The notes below the pieces were generated by a model, which worked only from the letters and a program-made list of their open reading frames with translations, did not search any database and was not told the origin of the DNA. A program made the position numbers and the translations under genes. Positions 1-13,400 of a DNA stretch of 64,000 nucleotides are shown here, in pieces. The first letter of the stretch is position 1; each line of letters begins with the position of its first letter. The stretch is from contig JASANG010002923.1 of NCBI GenBank assembly GCA_030248215.1, positions 1 to 64,000 on the forward strand. The letters are read 5' to 3'. Source of the DNA: Enoplolaimus lenunculus (lineage: Eukaryota > Nematoda > Enoplea > Enoplida > Thoracostomopsidae).

Positions 1-325
1 ATGGGACAGTTGGGACAGATGGGACAGTTGGGAGAAATGGGACAGTTGGGACAGATGGGACAGTTGGGATAGATGGGACAGATGAGACAGATGGAACAGA
101 TGGGACAGATGGGACAGATGGGACAGATGGGACAGATGGGACAGTTGGGACAGTTGGGACAAATGGGACAGTTGGGATAAATGGGACAGTTGGGACAAAT
201 GGGACAGTTGGGACAAATGGTACAGTTGGGACAAATGGGACAGATGGGACAAATGGGACAGTTGGGACAGATGGGACAGATGGGACAGTTGGGATAGATG
301 GCACAGTCGGGACAAATGGGATATG
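1..325. repeat. 10-bp minisatellite
   Basis: About 32 tandem copies of a 10-base unit, TGGGACAGAT alternating with TGGGACAGTT. The array runs off the left edge of the window, so its full length is unknown. Copies differ mainly at the A/T of the ninth base and in rare TGGGATAGAT variants. It is not related to the TTAGGC repeats. Confidence 0.95.
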
Positions 326-593
326 AGTACACATTGCAAAAGTGCCAGACGTCTAAAAAATGGGTCTGCCCCAGACAGCTGTCTACAAACTTATATGAGT
401 TTCCGTTCGGCAAAACAATCTGCTAACAGGATTTGTAGGTTTCACAGTTACATGAGTCAAAAGTTCAAAGCTGAAAATGTCGGATCAGGCAAAAAACAAC
501 ACAACGAAACATAATACAGCAACCATTTTAGGATCAAAGAAGTAGTGGGAAAAAGCATCTAATTCCTATTGACTAGAAGTAATGCGTAATTAA

Positions 594-750
594 TACACTG
601 CAAAAAATGGTAAGTCAAATTGGCTCTTTCCGTAATACTGAATCGCTCATTTGATTCTGACGGACTCGAATTTGACCCAGTTTGTCTATAGTACCGTGTA
701 GCCCTATTTCGGAGAGAGTCAATTTGACTCACCATTTTTTGCAGTGTATT
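594..750. mobile_element. MITE family D, hairpin type, TA target site
   Basis: Begins CACTGCAAAAAATGG and ends CCATTTTTTGCAGTG, with TA on both sides. The two halves are near-complementary and contain GAGTCAAATTTGACTC-type palindromes. A TA duplication and short inverted ends fit a Tc1/mariner-derived non-autonomous element. This copy is shorter than the usual ~205 bp. Confidence 0.8.
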
Positions 751-1468
751 CATCTGGCATTCGTTGTAGTCAATAGGACTTCGATAATTCCAATATCAAC
801 TCTTTGTACAGCTACGGTGAACACAAGCAACAAAAATGTCTGCAATTTTTAGCTACGTTTTGTCGTTTATTATAACACAAACTATTTGCTAAAATTAATA
901 TTGTTTTTGCTAAAAAAGTTTCGTTTTTTTGTGTTTTACAAGAATTTATACTTAAGTACGCTTTTAAAAACAAAAGAAAACATCGCCTTTTAGTATTCAT
1001 GCTTACGGTTTCAGAAACTGAGCCAATGGTCGACATATTTCAATTATTTATTCATCTTCGATATTTAAGCTCTTTTTTCATATTTCTGCTCGATTAAAAG
1101 TTTATTAAAAATTTATTTCAATTTTTAAGACAAATTGTTTCAAAACTGACGTTTCGCCACTACATTGTTGATTGTATTTGTTTTAGTTATTTATTTATTT
1201 ATTTTATTTGATTTATTTATTTATTTATTTATTTTATTTTATTTGTTTTATTTAATTATTTATTTTATTTATTTATTTATTTAATTTTTTTGTTTGTGAA
1301 CTTCTGACCATATTGAATTACGGTGTGTGACAGGTTTAGGTTATTAATAAGTACACAATTATTGAATTTTAAGCTGAAAAACACCAAACTCGTACGAAAA
1401 ATTGTTTCAATTCAAGTTGAAAAACATTGTTTACCCGTTCGAGTAGTCGTTTTAGCCGATTTACCGAT
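751..1468. other. Upstream spacer of the transporter gene, AT-rich
   Basis: No gene seen. Positions 1186-1292 are a TTTATTTA-type low-complexity run. Just before the start codon, TTTTAG at 1450-1455 is a plausible trans-splice acceptor, 13 bases upstream of the ATG at 1469. No promoter could be picked out. Confidence 0.5.
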
Positions 1469-4400
1469 ATGCCTGGAGCGGTAAGTAAAAGAACATATGC
1501 TGGTTATACTTTTAATTGCCGGATTTAAAAAAAAATCCCACATATTTAGTTTAGGCTCGTTCAACAGTAATCTCGATAGCAAGCAATGTTAAGCTAAAAT
1601 AGCTTAGTTGTAACATTAAGCATGTTAACCATAGGCGACAGCCAGGTAACGCCTAAGCCTACGCCTGAGCCTAAACCTAAATTTAAGCAACCTGGTCTAT
1701 GAGGGTATGCGCGGTGTTGCTTGTGTATGTGCAGAGCGGCCACGTGGTGTAATGGGTAGCGCGCTTGACTCGCGAGCGAGAGGTCCGACGTTCGATTCCC
1801 GGCGTGGCCGTATCTTTCGGAGAAATTAAGGGAAAAACCATGTATGTTCGCAGTACTTCGAAGAGAAAGCGGTCGTCCCAACCGTACACAGTTCTGACAG
1901 TCTCTATGTCTTCTTGTCATCCTGTCTCCAAGCAACTACTCTGGCTGGGCCCACATCTCATTTGGCCAATGCCGTTAAACTTGATATGAATTAATGTTTT
2001 TGAAGAGGTTTATGGAATGCCTGTCACACGATTACAAAAGTTCTTAGACTGGTTTTACCAGCTGGATAAACCAGGACAAAAAGTTAACTTTATAATAAGC
2101 ATTTGCGTATTCTCTCCGCTAAAATCAGACAAAATTAATTAATTACTAAACCTTTTTACCCGGGGACAAACCCCATAAATCAATATGTCCGTCTAAAACT
2201 GACAACTTTTAGTTCAAAATTTTGAGCACAAAATGTACCCATAAGAAATCTGGCCCATGTAAAGATCAGGAGCGGAACGTCTTTCTGTGGGACTGCTATA
2301 GAGCAAGTTTAAGCTTTAGACTGATTTTTTAGATTGGCTTAGGCTTAGGCTTAGGAATATGCTCATTCTTACGCTTATGCTTAGGAATATGCTCATTCTT
2401 ACGCTTAGGCTTAGGCTTAGGCTTAGGAATATGCTTATAATACTGTTCCGTCCCTGATCTTTATATGGGCCAGAAATCTTATGCCCTCTGTATCTGTAGC
2501 AGTATTGCGGAAATATTAATATTTTTTTGGTCAAATTTCAGGGTGCGGTTGATTTAGGAGGCGCCGGCGTTGAAAAATACGAATTTGAGCCGGGCGAAAA
2601 TCAAAAAACGCCATTGTTTGTGTATGTGATTTCACTCACAGCCGTTATCGGAGGTCTGCTGTTTGGCTACGATTGTGGTGTAGTCGCTGGAGCAATGGTC
2701 ATTTTACGCGATCAATATACCGAAATTACTGATTCGTGGCAAGTAAAGACGTTAATATATTTAAAATCTTTAATTTTGTATTTATTTATCCAAATTTCCT
2801 TATAAATTTGAGCCAATATTATACTTTTAGGGCGGTAACAGTAGATTAAGCGTATTCCGAAACCTAAATATAATAAGCCTAAGCGTTGCAAAAGCATCCT
2901 AAGCCTATGCCGAAGCCTAAGCCTAAACGAAAAGGAACGCTCGGTGGTACGTTTGGCACCATGCGGAACCCAGAAAGTTGCACACTCTTGTATCCTTGAA
3001 TTTTTGACTTAATTACCAAGTAACAGTTCAGCTCAATTCGAGCAGTAACTACATAAAATAACAAATTGACTTGGGCGACAATTAGTAATTGATCTGAATA
3101 GCAGTACGACACAGGTTTGCAAACGTTTATAGGAAGCACTGGTAAGCATTACAACGGCAGCTGCTGTGGTACTCAGCTTATTCGGAGGCCCAATTAATGA
3201 TTTAATCGGTAGACGTTTGACAACGCTAATTGCAAGCGTTCTGTTTGTTGTCGGCGCGGTCATTCTTGCAGTTGCACGTGGGAATGGTGATGTCACAAGG
3301 GGCGTTTTGTTGTTTGGACGTATTGTCGTGGGTTCTGCAATCGGTAAACACATTACAATCATTTAAATTGAATATATTGTTACGAATTTAGCGATATAAT
3401 CTATATAGTCAAGCTGGAACGCCCCACAGACGTATTTTGGGCAGCGTTCCGACAGAGTTTTGTTTTACGTTACGTATGCAAATAAATACTGTAAGTATGC
3501 TGTATGCATTGAGAATAATAGAATACCAGTCGTATGTGATGTGTTTTATATGTTTGGCCCATGTAATGAGCAGGGTCGGAACATTTGTCTGTGGGACTAG
3601 TAAAGAGTAAGCTTAAGGTTTGGGTTATATTTTTGCTTGGCTTAGGCTTAGGCTTAGGGCTAGGCTTAGGAATATGCTCATTTTTACGCTTAGGCTTAGG
3701 CTTAGGAACACGCTTATAACACTGTTCCGCCCCTGTGGTTAACATTGGTCTATGTTTCAAAGCTCTATCGCTATTTCAAAAAAGGTTTTTAATTTCGTTC
3801 ATTTCACACGTTATGAGCCCAGGTAACAATTTAGCCTATAACCGGAAAAGGTCAACCGGTGATAAGTATAAAGCAATCGGTGTACGAGTGGGAGCGTTTG
3901 TGACGGTTAGGGTCAAAAGACGAAAAGTATTCAATTTTTTGATCATTCAAGTAAAAAATTTTCAATTTACTATCTATATTTTTGAGGTCTGTCGTCGACT
4001 ACAGTCCCGGCGTACATCGCTGAAACAACGCCAGCACACGTCCGAGGCGCCATGGTCACGTGTTTTCAGCTGTCAATCACAATTGGATTTTTTGTTGCTG
4101 GAGTCCTTGACGCCGCGTTTTCGTACATTCAGGATAGAGACATTTCGTGGAGGTACGCGACAGGATCCAGATGTCAAACGGTGTTAAATGCAGGGTCGAA
4201 TACAAAGCAAACTTGGGGAGGAAATATTTCTCGAAATTCAGCAGTATTACGTATATTCCTAAGCCTAAGCCTAAGCGTACAAATGAGCTTTATACTTAAG
4301 CCGAAAGCCTAAGCGTACGCCTGCTTAACAATGAGTCTAAGCGTAATCCTAAGCAATAAAACTAGTGTAAACCGAAAGCTTTAGTCGATTGCAGTTCGTC

Positions 4401-7400
4401 AACAAAACTTTCCGTCTCTGATGTTTACATGGGTCGAATTTTTTGAAGACACAAGTAAAACACTTTGATAGGTTTTAGAATTATACTGTTTTAGGCGGCT
4501 ACGCCCACAATATTCAAGCGACTAAAGCTTTTTTCGTTCCTGCGTCCAATTCAGCGAACCGGATTCATAAAAAAACTGAAGGATGCCGCGATCCTTGTGC
4601 GGTCCCGTAGGATTGTTATTCGGTGCCATGCGGCAATTCTTGTGCCTTACTGTACAACACTTGATGTCATCGAATGGCACTAAAAGTCGTTAAAAAATCT
4701 AAAACGCCACCTTAAACTTTCGTTTTCTTTAATATAAAATTTATTTCAAATTTCTAATGAACATTTTTAATTTATGGTTTTTTGTCTGTTTTTAGATTTA
4801 TGTTTGGTGTTGCCGCAATTCCTGCCGCAATACAATTTGTCGCGTTTTTGTTCATGCCAGAGTCACCGCGTTGGCTTGCAGTGCACGGACGAACTGAACA
4901 AGCGAGACAGGTATGGCTTAAATTTTAAATTTATTTTTCTATTTTTATAAATTTAAAATAGTATATTTTTAAATAATTGTATTATTGGCACAGGTTTGTG
5001 TTAACGAGAGTAGCGTAAAATATGCGGCGTGTTATACAATTCTGTTCTTAAAAAATACTACTTTTTTGGCCAACGTTACTTTAAGGGGCGTAACAGTAGA
5101 TTAAGCGTATTCCTAAGCCTAAGCCTAAGCCTAAGCGTTCCAAAAATCAGTTCCTAAGCCTAAGCCTAAGCCTAAGGAAAAATAATGTAATCTAGAATCT
5201 AAATCTACTCTTTTATAGACGCACCAAAAACCTGGACGCACCTTAAAGTAGAATGGGCCACTTTTTTCATAAAGATACCAAACTTAAAGAAGAAATAAGG
5301 TTGTGTTTCGTTCAACTTTCGTCAAATTCCAGCAAACAACCTGTACTCGCTAACCTTGAAACCCTTACATCTGTTTCTAGCATTTAATCTTAAAGAATCT
5401 ACGGTATTTTGGCTACTTTTCAGGTTCTTGAAAAAATTTGTCCGTCGAAACGGTACGCAGAATACGAGTTGGATACGATCCTGAAAATTCATAACGAAAC
5501 CAAAAAAGAGCTCAGCGAATTAGGTGAAATGTTTTCTGATAAATAAATAAACATATGAAAACATATATATATCAGGGTGCAACCGGAATTATAAAATACC
5601 GGAACCGGAACCGAAAAGTGAAAAAATACCGGAACCGGAAAACAAAAAATACTTGTTACCGAAAAATTCATTTTAAACGCTTGCTTATCGATATGCCAAA
5701 ATTCTAAAACAATTGCAGTAGACAGAAACGTTTGACAAATTATGGAGTGCGCCTCAGATTGAAAATTTTGGCAATACACACTCAACCAATTTTAGAAAAA
5801 TAACTTAGGATAATACGCCAATTTTTCTTAAATTTTGGCAACAGAATAATTTCCAATACCAAAAATACCGGAAAATTCCGGTGAAAAATTACCGGATTTA
5901 TTACTGGAACCGGAGAGTGAAAAATACCCGATCTCCCTACCGGAACTGGAATTCCGGTTGCACAATACGACCCATGTGCCCTTGGTTTGTACCAGGCAAC
6001 AACAGGAAGTCTGCCTCCGGCTCCGATAACATTTGTTGACCTCTGGTTCCGGTATTTTTCACCTCCGGTTGCATTATGGTTTGTACCAATCGGATTTTTA
6101 ACACAATCATCAAATTATATGCTTGCCGCACAAGAATGTTTTGAAATGTGTTAAATATACTACACATTGTATATTTTACTACTATAATGTGTTAAATATG
6201 ACACAATTCTTTTTGCAGGCGGTGGTCCGGTTGTATTATTAATGCTCAAAAGCGCCGCAATGCGACGGGCTTTACTTGTCGGCTGCTTATTGCAAATGTT
6301 TCAACAACTTTGTGGAATTAATACTGTAATGTTAGTATTAATGTTTAATCATTAATAGATTGACGCTGAATCAGGTTTCGAAAGCCTTCCTGGTTTTGGC
6401 CCATGTAAAGATCAGGGACGGAACGTTTTTCTGCGGGACTGCAATAGAGCAAGCTTAAGCTTTAGACTATTTTTGTGATTGGCTTAGGATTAGGAATATG
6501 CTCATTCTTACGCTTAGGCTTAGGCTTAGGAATATGCTCATTCTTACGCTTAGGCTTAGGAATATGCTCATTCTTACGCCAAGGCTTAGGCTTAGGAATA
6601 TGCTCATTCTTACGCCAAGGCTTAGGCTTAGGAATATGCTCATTCTTACGCCAAGGCTTAGGCTTAGGAATATGCTCATTCTTACGCTTAGGCTTACGAT
6701 TAGGCTTTGGATTGGGAATATGTTTATAATACTGTTCCGCCCCTGTTCTTTACATTGGCCCTGTTTTTCAGGCAAAAAATCAAACTTTAAAATTACTTAA
6801 TACTGGTACTCGGTCGTGTTCATAACAATGGCTGGGTTTCGGAAACCCTACTTGAGTACCACTTGTACTCAAGTACGGGCTAAGTAACTGCTTAACTGTT
6901 TTGCCGTTTTTAAAAGCATGCTTAATGATAAGTAAATGCTTAAGTCGCTGACTAAATTTGATACACTACAAATTAACCGCTCAGTTGTAATAACCTTGGT
7001 TTAATTAAAATTGTAGACTCATGTTGTCTCCTTAATCTAAAACAAAAAATATTACTTTCTTGTGGGGACAATTGCCGCTGTTTGGCGCTTCTTTGATTGT
7101 GCTCGAAATTAAATATTTACTTAAGTCGGCGAATTAAGTATTTACTTAAGTATAATTTAAGTAAATACTAAAGTAAGATATCAGAAACCCATCCATTGTG
7201 TAATATTTGTTGCCAATCAGAAATTTAGGTTTTCAAGATAGTGAACGGTCGTGGCTGACAATGAAATTTCATAATGTTAAGCAAATAAATTGCTATAAAA
7301 ATGTATTAAATGTTTTGACTCTGGCGTAGTCGAATTCCACTCAGTTTGTGTAGTCCGGAAAAAGCCACTTTTGAAAACATTCAGTTTGACTCACCATTTT

Positions 7401-10400
7401 TTGCAGTGTGGTTCAAAAGTTAATAATCGCATTATTACCAATTTGCAATGTGGTTAAAAATATCCAAAAATTTTTCAACGAAACGGCCTTTGACCCATTG
7501 CGAGTGCCCGAAAATTATTAATGCCCTACGGTCGAGTAGGTTACTGTAAGGTCCGTTAATTGTAGGTTTTGCTATTAACAAATTGAATTTAAATTTTAAG
7601 GTACTACAGTACATCGATTATAATCATGGGTGGAATACGTGATCAACAGGCTGCAATTTGGCTTACGTGTGTCACTTCAGGGGTTAATTTTCTATGTACA
7701 TTCCCTGCGATATATATTATTGAACGTGCCGGCCGACGAAAATTGCTACTCGGTAGTATGATAGGTACGGTATCGACAACAATTCGTTGAACAACAATTC
7801 GTATCGACCGACAACTTGTAATCAGAAATTTCATCAACTCGACAATTCGACGCCAATCATTATGCTTTAAGCTTAGGCTTAGAATTACGCTTAGGATTAT
7901 GCTTACATTTATTCATAGGTTTTAGAACGCTGTTGGGCCATGAACTGCACATAGGGATTCAACTCATTCTGTGTTAAAATCAACTCACAGAAATTTACTG
8001 TGTTGGCACTGCATAAAATTGTTTAACCACTGTGCATTGCTTATGGTTTTCGCGTATACACTTCGCTGTTCATAGTCAAATGCTAAAAAGAGTTATAGAC
8101 GCCTATTAATTGAAATTTTCCATTGTATTTTTCAGGTGTCATATCGTGCCTGATACTATTAGGAGTTGGATTCACACTCATTCACAACCAGGCGCCGTCG
8201 GTAACCAGCGGAGTTCAATGGCCCCAAGGAAAGCCCCCTCTTGACAAATACTATGATCAATTTGAACAATTTGGCAACTTGTCAACCAATCAACTCAGTT
8301 GTTATGATACGTCAAAATACAAGTTAGCGTTCATTGGCTGAATTTCTAAAACCCTACTGAAAAGTACTTACAACTTCATAGTTAACGTTGATATCAAAGT
8401 GTACTTAAATTTAGTAAATACTTAAGTCACTCACCAATATTTATTAAGTTACAAACTATGGAGTGCGCTATACTTTACTATGCCGCACGCCGCCCCGCGT
8501 AGCTATGGACAAAATGTATTCGATCGCGTGCAGCGGCCCATGTAGAGATCAGATGCGGAACGTTTTCCTGTGAAACTAGAATAGAATAAGCTTAAGCATT
8601 AGGCTAATTTGTTTGCATGGCTTAGTAGGAATAAGCTTATAATACTGTGCCTCCCCTGTTCTTTACATTGGCTCGTGCAGCAATGTTTATCGTGCCGCAC
8701 GGAGACGTCCGGTGACGCGTGACGACGTCCAGTGGCGTGCGGCAACGCGCGTCCAAGTATAGCGCAACCCTATTAGTCATGGAATGGTGTCCTTGGTTTA
8801 AGATTGTCGACTGACAATACCTGCTTTAGTATCAAGTAGTGTTGTGCAATTACCACTTTTTCCACTGTTTGGCCGGTCATCTATTACCAGCACGGCCAAC
8901 TCAACATTAATATCGAGCAAATCGAATATCTTTGTTCTTATGGCATCAGCCGTGTACCATTTGTCTGGGTTGTTAAAAAAATTTAAGTATCACTTAAGCG
9001 AAAAATTTTCAGTTTACTATCTATAACCCCTTCTCACATTGAGTTGCTTATTGGCAACTCAGCGCAGTGTATATACGTTAAATAATATATATCGCACCGT
9101 GTTTAACAATTGCAACACGTATACATAGTACTAAATCACCACAAGACGTGAGAGCCCCCTCGGGCTCGAGCGTCAAGCTCCTATAGCTGAGTGGTGATGG
9201 TATACGCCTCCCACTCCAGTCACTGGAGTTCGAATCCTAGCATAAATGTAGGTGTCAGGGGAAATAGAAAATATTCATGTCAGAGAGGGTTAATTAAATA
9301 CTTAAGAATTTGAGTAGCCAAAGCACTATATGCGTTGATTGGCGACGGTAAAAATTGCGAGCCCCTCAAACTTATTTTCTAGCCCCATTTTAAGATGTTT
9401 TAAATTAATGGTAGCAGAAATAGTTGATATCACTAGACGCGAGTATTTAAACTTATTATTTTCGCAACGCAATAGATTATATACCACTGTAGAGATACCA
9501 CTGGATCTGTGACTGCGCTAAGTGGGAATCTTTGTTCAGAAAAAGCCCGAAGGGCGCTGAATTTTAGCGCATCGGGTTTTTAAATCTGACCCAACACATG
9601 TATGCCGACGGAGGGAGGCGGGGTGTGATCAGTTGCCACGCACAATTTACATGTTTTGTCAAAAAAACGAAACAATTTTAAAACGAAAATATTATTGAAA
9701 AAATAAAAAATATTGGAAACTAAAATTTCGCATTTTATAACTTGTGAAAATTGTAAAAAACTAGTTAGCTTGACCCCCTTTATCAAGAAAGCCGAGTAGG
9801 CCAAAATCGCAATGCACACTGGGTACATAACTTGCTTGGCCCATTTTACTTTTAGTAGCGCTCCGTTTTCTAAGACCGCTGCAATAGAGTAGGATTAGAA
9901 TTTAGACTATTTTTAGGCCTTTAGGTTAGGCTTACACTGCAAAAAACGGTAAGTCAAACTGTCTCCGAAATAGGCTTTCGTTGGCCAGATTTGTGCTTGT
10001 TTTTTAGAATCTGGTTCACTCTAATTATGTTTACTAGTAATCCGTAGTTACACACACGTGTAACTCTCGTAAGATAAACTATGTTTTCGCATATGTTTAG
10101 AAGGATTTGTTGAAGCAAGTGTATACTTAAGCCTTCAAACAAGACTGATAATTGTGTATTCAATTTTAATACCAATACAAATTTTTAACCTGTGTGGGTC
10201 CGTTAGGAATGATGAACCCCGGATCCACCATCCGCAGAGGTAAATACGTTTCCCAAATTGGTGCCTAATTTTAAGACACTATACAAACTACATACATGTT
10301 AAAATATACGCATAAAAAGCAAACAGGCTTCGTCTTATAGATTAACAACACAAGGAAAACATAAACAACAATCTTGTTTTTTCAAAAATTTTCACTTAGA

Positions 10401-13400
10401 AGTATAGAAGCAAATTTGCATATCGAATACAAATCTGTTGGACAGCTGCCCAAAATACGTATGTGGATCGTTCCAGCTTTAATAAATACAGATATGTAAT
10501 GAGTTGTAATTGTTTTGTCGAAGAAACTAATTCGTTTGATGCGGATAGTCTTTGGTATATATACGTACGTTTTTTCAGATACCTATTCAGACGTTTTTCA
10601 AATATGTACCCTGTATTTATCTTTACTACACTGCAAAAAATGGTGAGTCAAATTGACTCTCTCTGAAATAGGCTTTTTCTAACTTACACAAACTGAGTCA
10701 AAATTCGGCTCCACCAGAGTCAAATTGTGTCGAACGTGACTCAGGCGGAGTCAAACTTTGACTCAGTTTGTGTAATCAGAAAAAGCCTATTTCGGAGAGA
10801 GTCATTTCGACTCTTCATTTTTTGCAGTGTTTAAATATTTTAAATCTTTAACAATGTGGTTTGATTTGGTTTTAGAACTTGTGATGACTGTTCATACGCG
10901 TCTTCTTGTGGTTTTTGTTATCTGAAAGGCCAAGCAAGCGATACAGGTAATAACCAGCCGTTGTAAAATCACATATTTATAAAGCAAACGACATTCCAAT
11001 CAGCTTTTTTGGAGTCCTACCACAAAACGGGACGGCCCTACTTAATTGTATGGGCCAAAATGCCAATCCCAATTTTGAATACCATTACAGTCTTGGCTTT
11101 ATATGAGTCCAAGCTCCATACGAGGAGTAATTAAAGTATTTTTCGTGTGTAATATTCAAACAAGAATTAATTAAAATGCGGCCGATGTTACTTTTAGAAC
11201 TGTCCCGTTTTGTGATGGCGCTGTAAAAAAATAATTTAGATTTCAAACTATAGTTTTATACTTAGGCTTAGACTTAGGTTTACACTTTTTTCAACCCTTA
11301 AGCTTACGTTTTGGAATATGCTGTATCAACCGTTGTAGTACTAAAAGTGGGTCGACACTTTGATATAACAGCAATTCTGCGGCTGACTACAAAAAGTCTT
11401 GCGCAACCAAGGCTTTTCATTTTCTTTAATTGGCCTGAGTTCGAACACGACCATACGGTGTCTCCCTGATAACACCAGATGGTCAGTCCTGTCTTGTAGA
11501 GGATTCATCCATAAGAGGACAAGTTAAAGTCGTCTTTCAGCGACTCAGTGTCCCAGCGGACGCGTAGCCAAAAGAAGTCAGGAGCCCTGCTGAAAAAATG
11601 CTGCCCCCCATAGAACATTTTCAAGCTTGCATGCAAGTCACCGAAAACTCTTGTATGCTCCCTGGAAAATTTTTCATGCCTTCCTTGCAAGGTGAGATGG
11701 CTATGGGCCTGCGTCCCAGTTAGTTTTTCGTTTAATTTCAGGGGCGTGTGTGCCGCGAACCAAAGCAAAGGACAGCCGTCACAATCTACTTGGATCCGTA
11801 TACGCAGCGGTTGGATTTTGTGCTTACAATTCGTCGCTGAACGCGTCACAGATTAGCTCAAGCCATCCAGAGCGTCAAATGAATCACACCGGCAATCCGA
11901 TGTTCGACCCAGGATTTTGTCCCAACTCTGTCCCGTGGTTACCTATCCTGGGAATGGTGCTGTATCTGTGTTCGTTTTCGGTTGGTAAGTAAACGCACAA
12001 TCCCTTAACACCATTTTCTAGCAGGTTTACAATTGAGAGACCCATTTTTTCTCATGGATCATTAGGATTTAAACTTGCGGACGCTCGGAAGGAAGGCTTA
12101 CCGAACGACTGTACGAGCGTGTCGTTTGAGTCAGCCGAGAGCTGTCAGATTTTGAGCAGATTTCGTACTGCATATATCAGACTCGTAGCCAGCTCACCTT
12201 TCTAAGATGGGGGCGAAAAAATTTTCAGGAGGGGCATTCAAGCGTATTATTCAATGAGTTACAAGCAAGGATGAAAACTTTCTATGGGGGCCAAAATTAT
12301 TCCTGGTGGGGCTGAGCCTCCTCCCGAGCCTCCTTTTAGCCTGGGCCCGGCTTATATGGGCAAACATCAACTTTTTACTGTAGTAGTTTGATTTCTGTAC
12401 CTCAGCGATGGATTCACAGATTTTTAAGCGTAGCAGGATGTGTTTGTGTGAAAGCTGATGTTTTCCAAAGTTTATAGCACCTACCACCAGTTGGTAATAA
12501 TCTTCCAAGCTAATGACCACGCGCGACAGCTGCCAAAGACGTTGCGAATGCGAGAATCCAAACGCCACGGCCATAGTGATAACTGCCTATCACTGTAAAT
12601 TTCAGTGAGTTGATTTTAACTCAGAATGAGCTGAATCACTCAGTCTAAGTTAGGACTACCAGAACGCAGAATTTAGAGTTCATTCCATTCATTGTGAGTT
12701 AATCAAGTCACCCAGAGTCAACTCAACACAGAGTTAGAATCAACTGCACTCAGAGTGAATTAATGTTCACTGATATGAACTCAGAAACAACTAACTCGGT
12801 AGCTGAATTGATTAATCAACTCATTGGAATTTACAGTGTAGCAGTGTTTGCACTGCGGTTATTAAAACATAATGATTTGCTATTGCTAGGATAAAAAGCA
12901 ATATTTTAATCCGTTTTTTGGAGTCAACGCTTGTTTAATTCAAATTTGCCTGTGGGTAAAAAACCAAATTATTAATATTTTCAGGATTTGGACCAGTTCC
13001 GTGGACGGTCAACTCAGAAATTTATCCACAATGGGCGCGAAGTACTGGAAACGGAATCGCAACTGCAGTCAATTGGACGTTCAATTTAATCATTTCAAGT
13101 ACTTTCTTGAGTCTCGCAACTGCAATGACTCGCCAAGGTATGTTTTGTTGTTACAATTATTGGCCACTGTAAAAAACAGGGGCGGAACATGTATTATAAG
13201 CATATTCCTAAGCCTAAGCGTACAAAAATTTATAAAACTATGAACGAATGAAAATGATATTTCTTGAAATTTATAGGGATTTTCGTACTTGTACGCTTAT
13301 GGTCGTGATTTTGGCAAAGCTTTAAGCACTCGAATAATTTTTTTCCGACAACTTTGTTCATAGCCCGTATTTTCGTACATTGTTCGTATTTGATTGCCCT

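Noticed and set aside
1738-1810. Functional tRNA gene
   Set aside because: Acceptor arms pair well, but the T stem does not and the anticodon stem has a mismatch. The same holds for 23297-23367 and 34908-34985.
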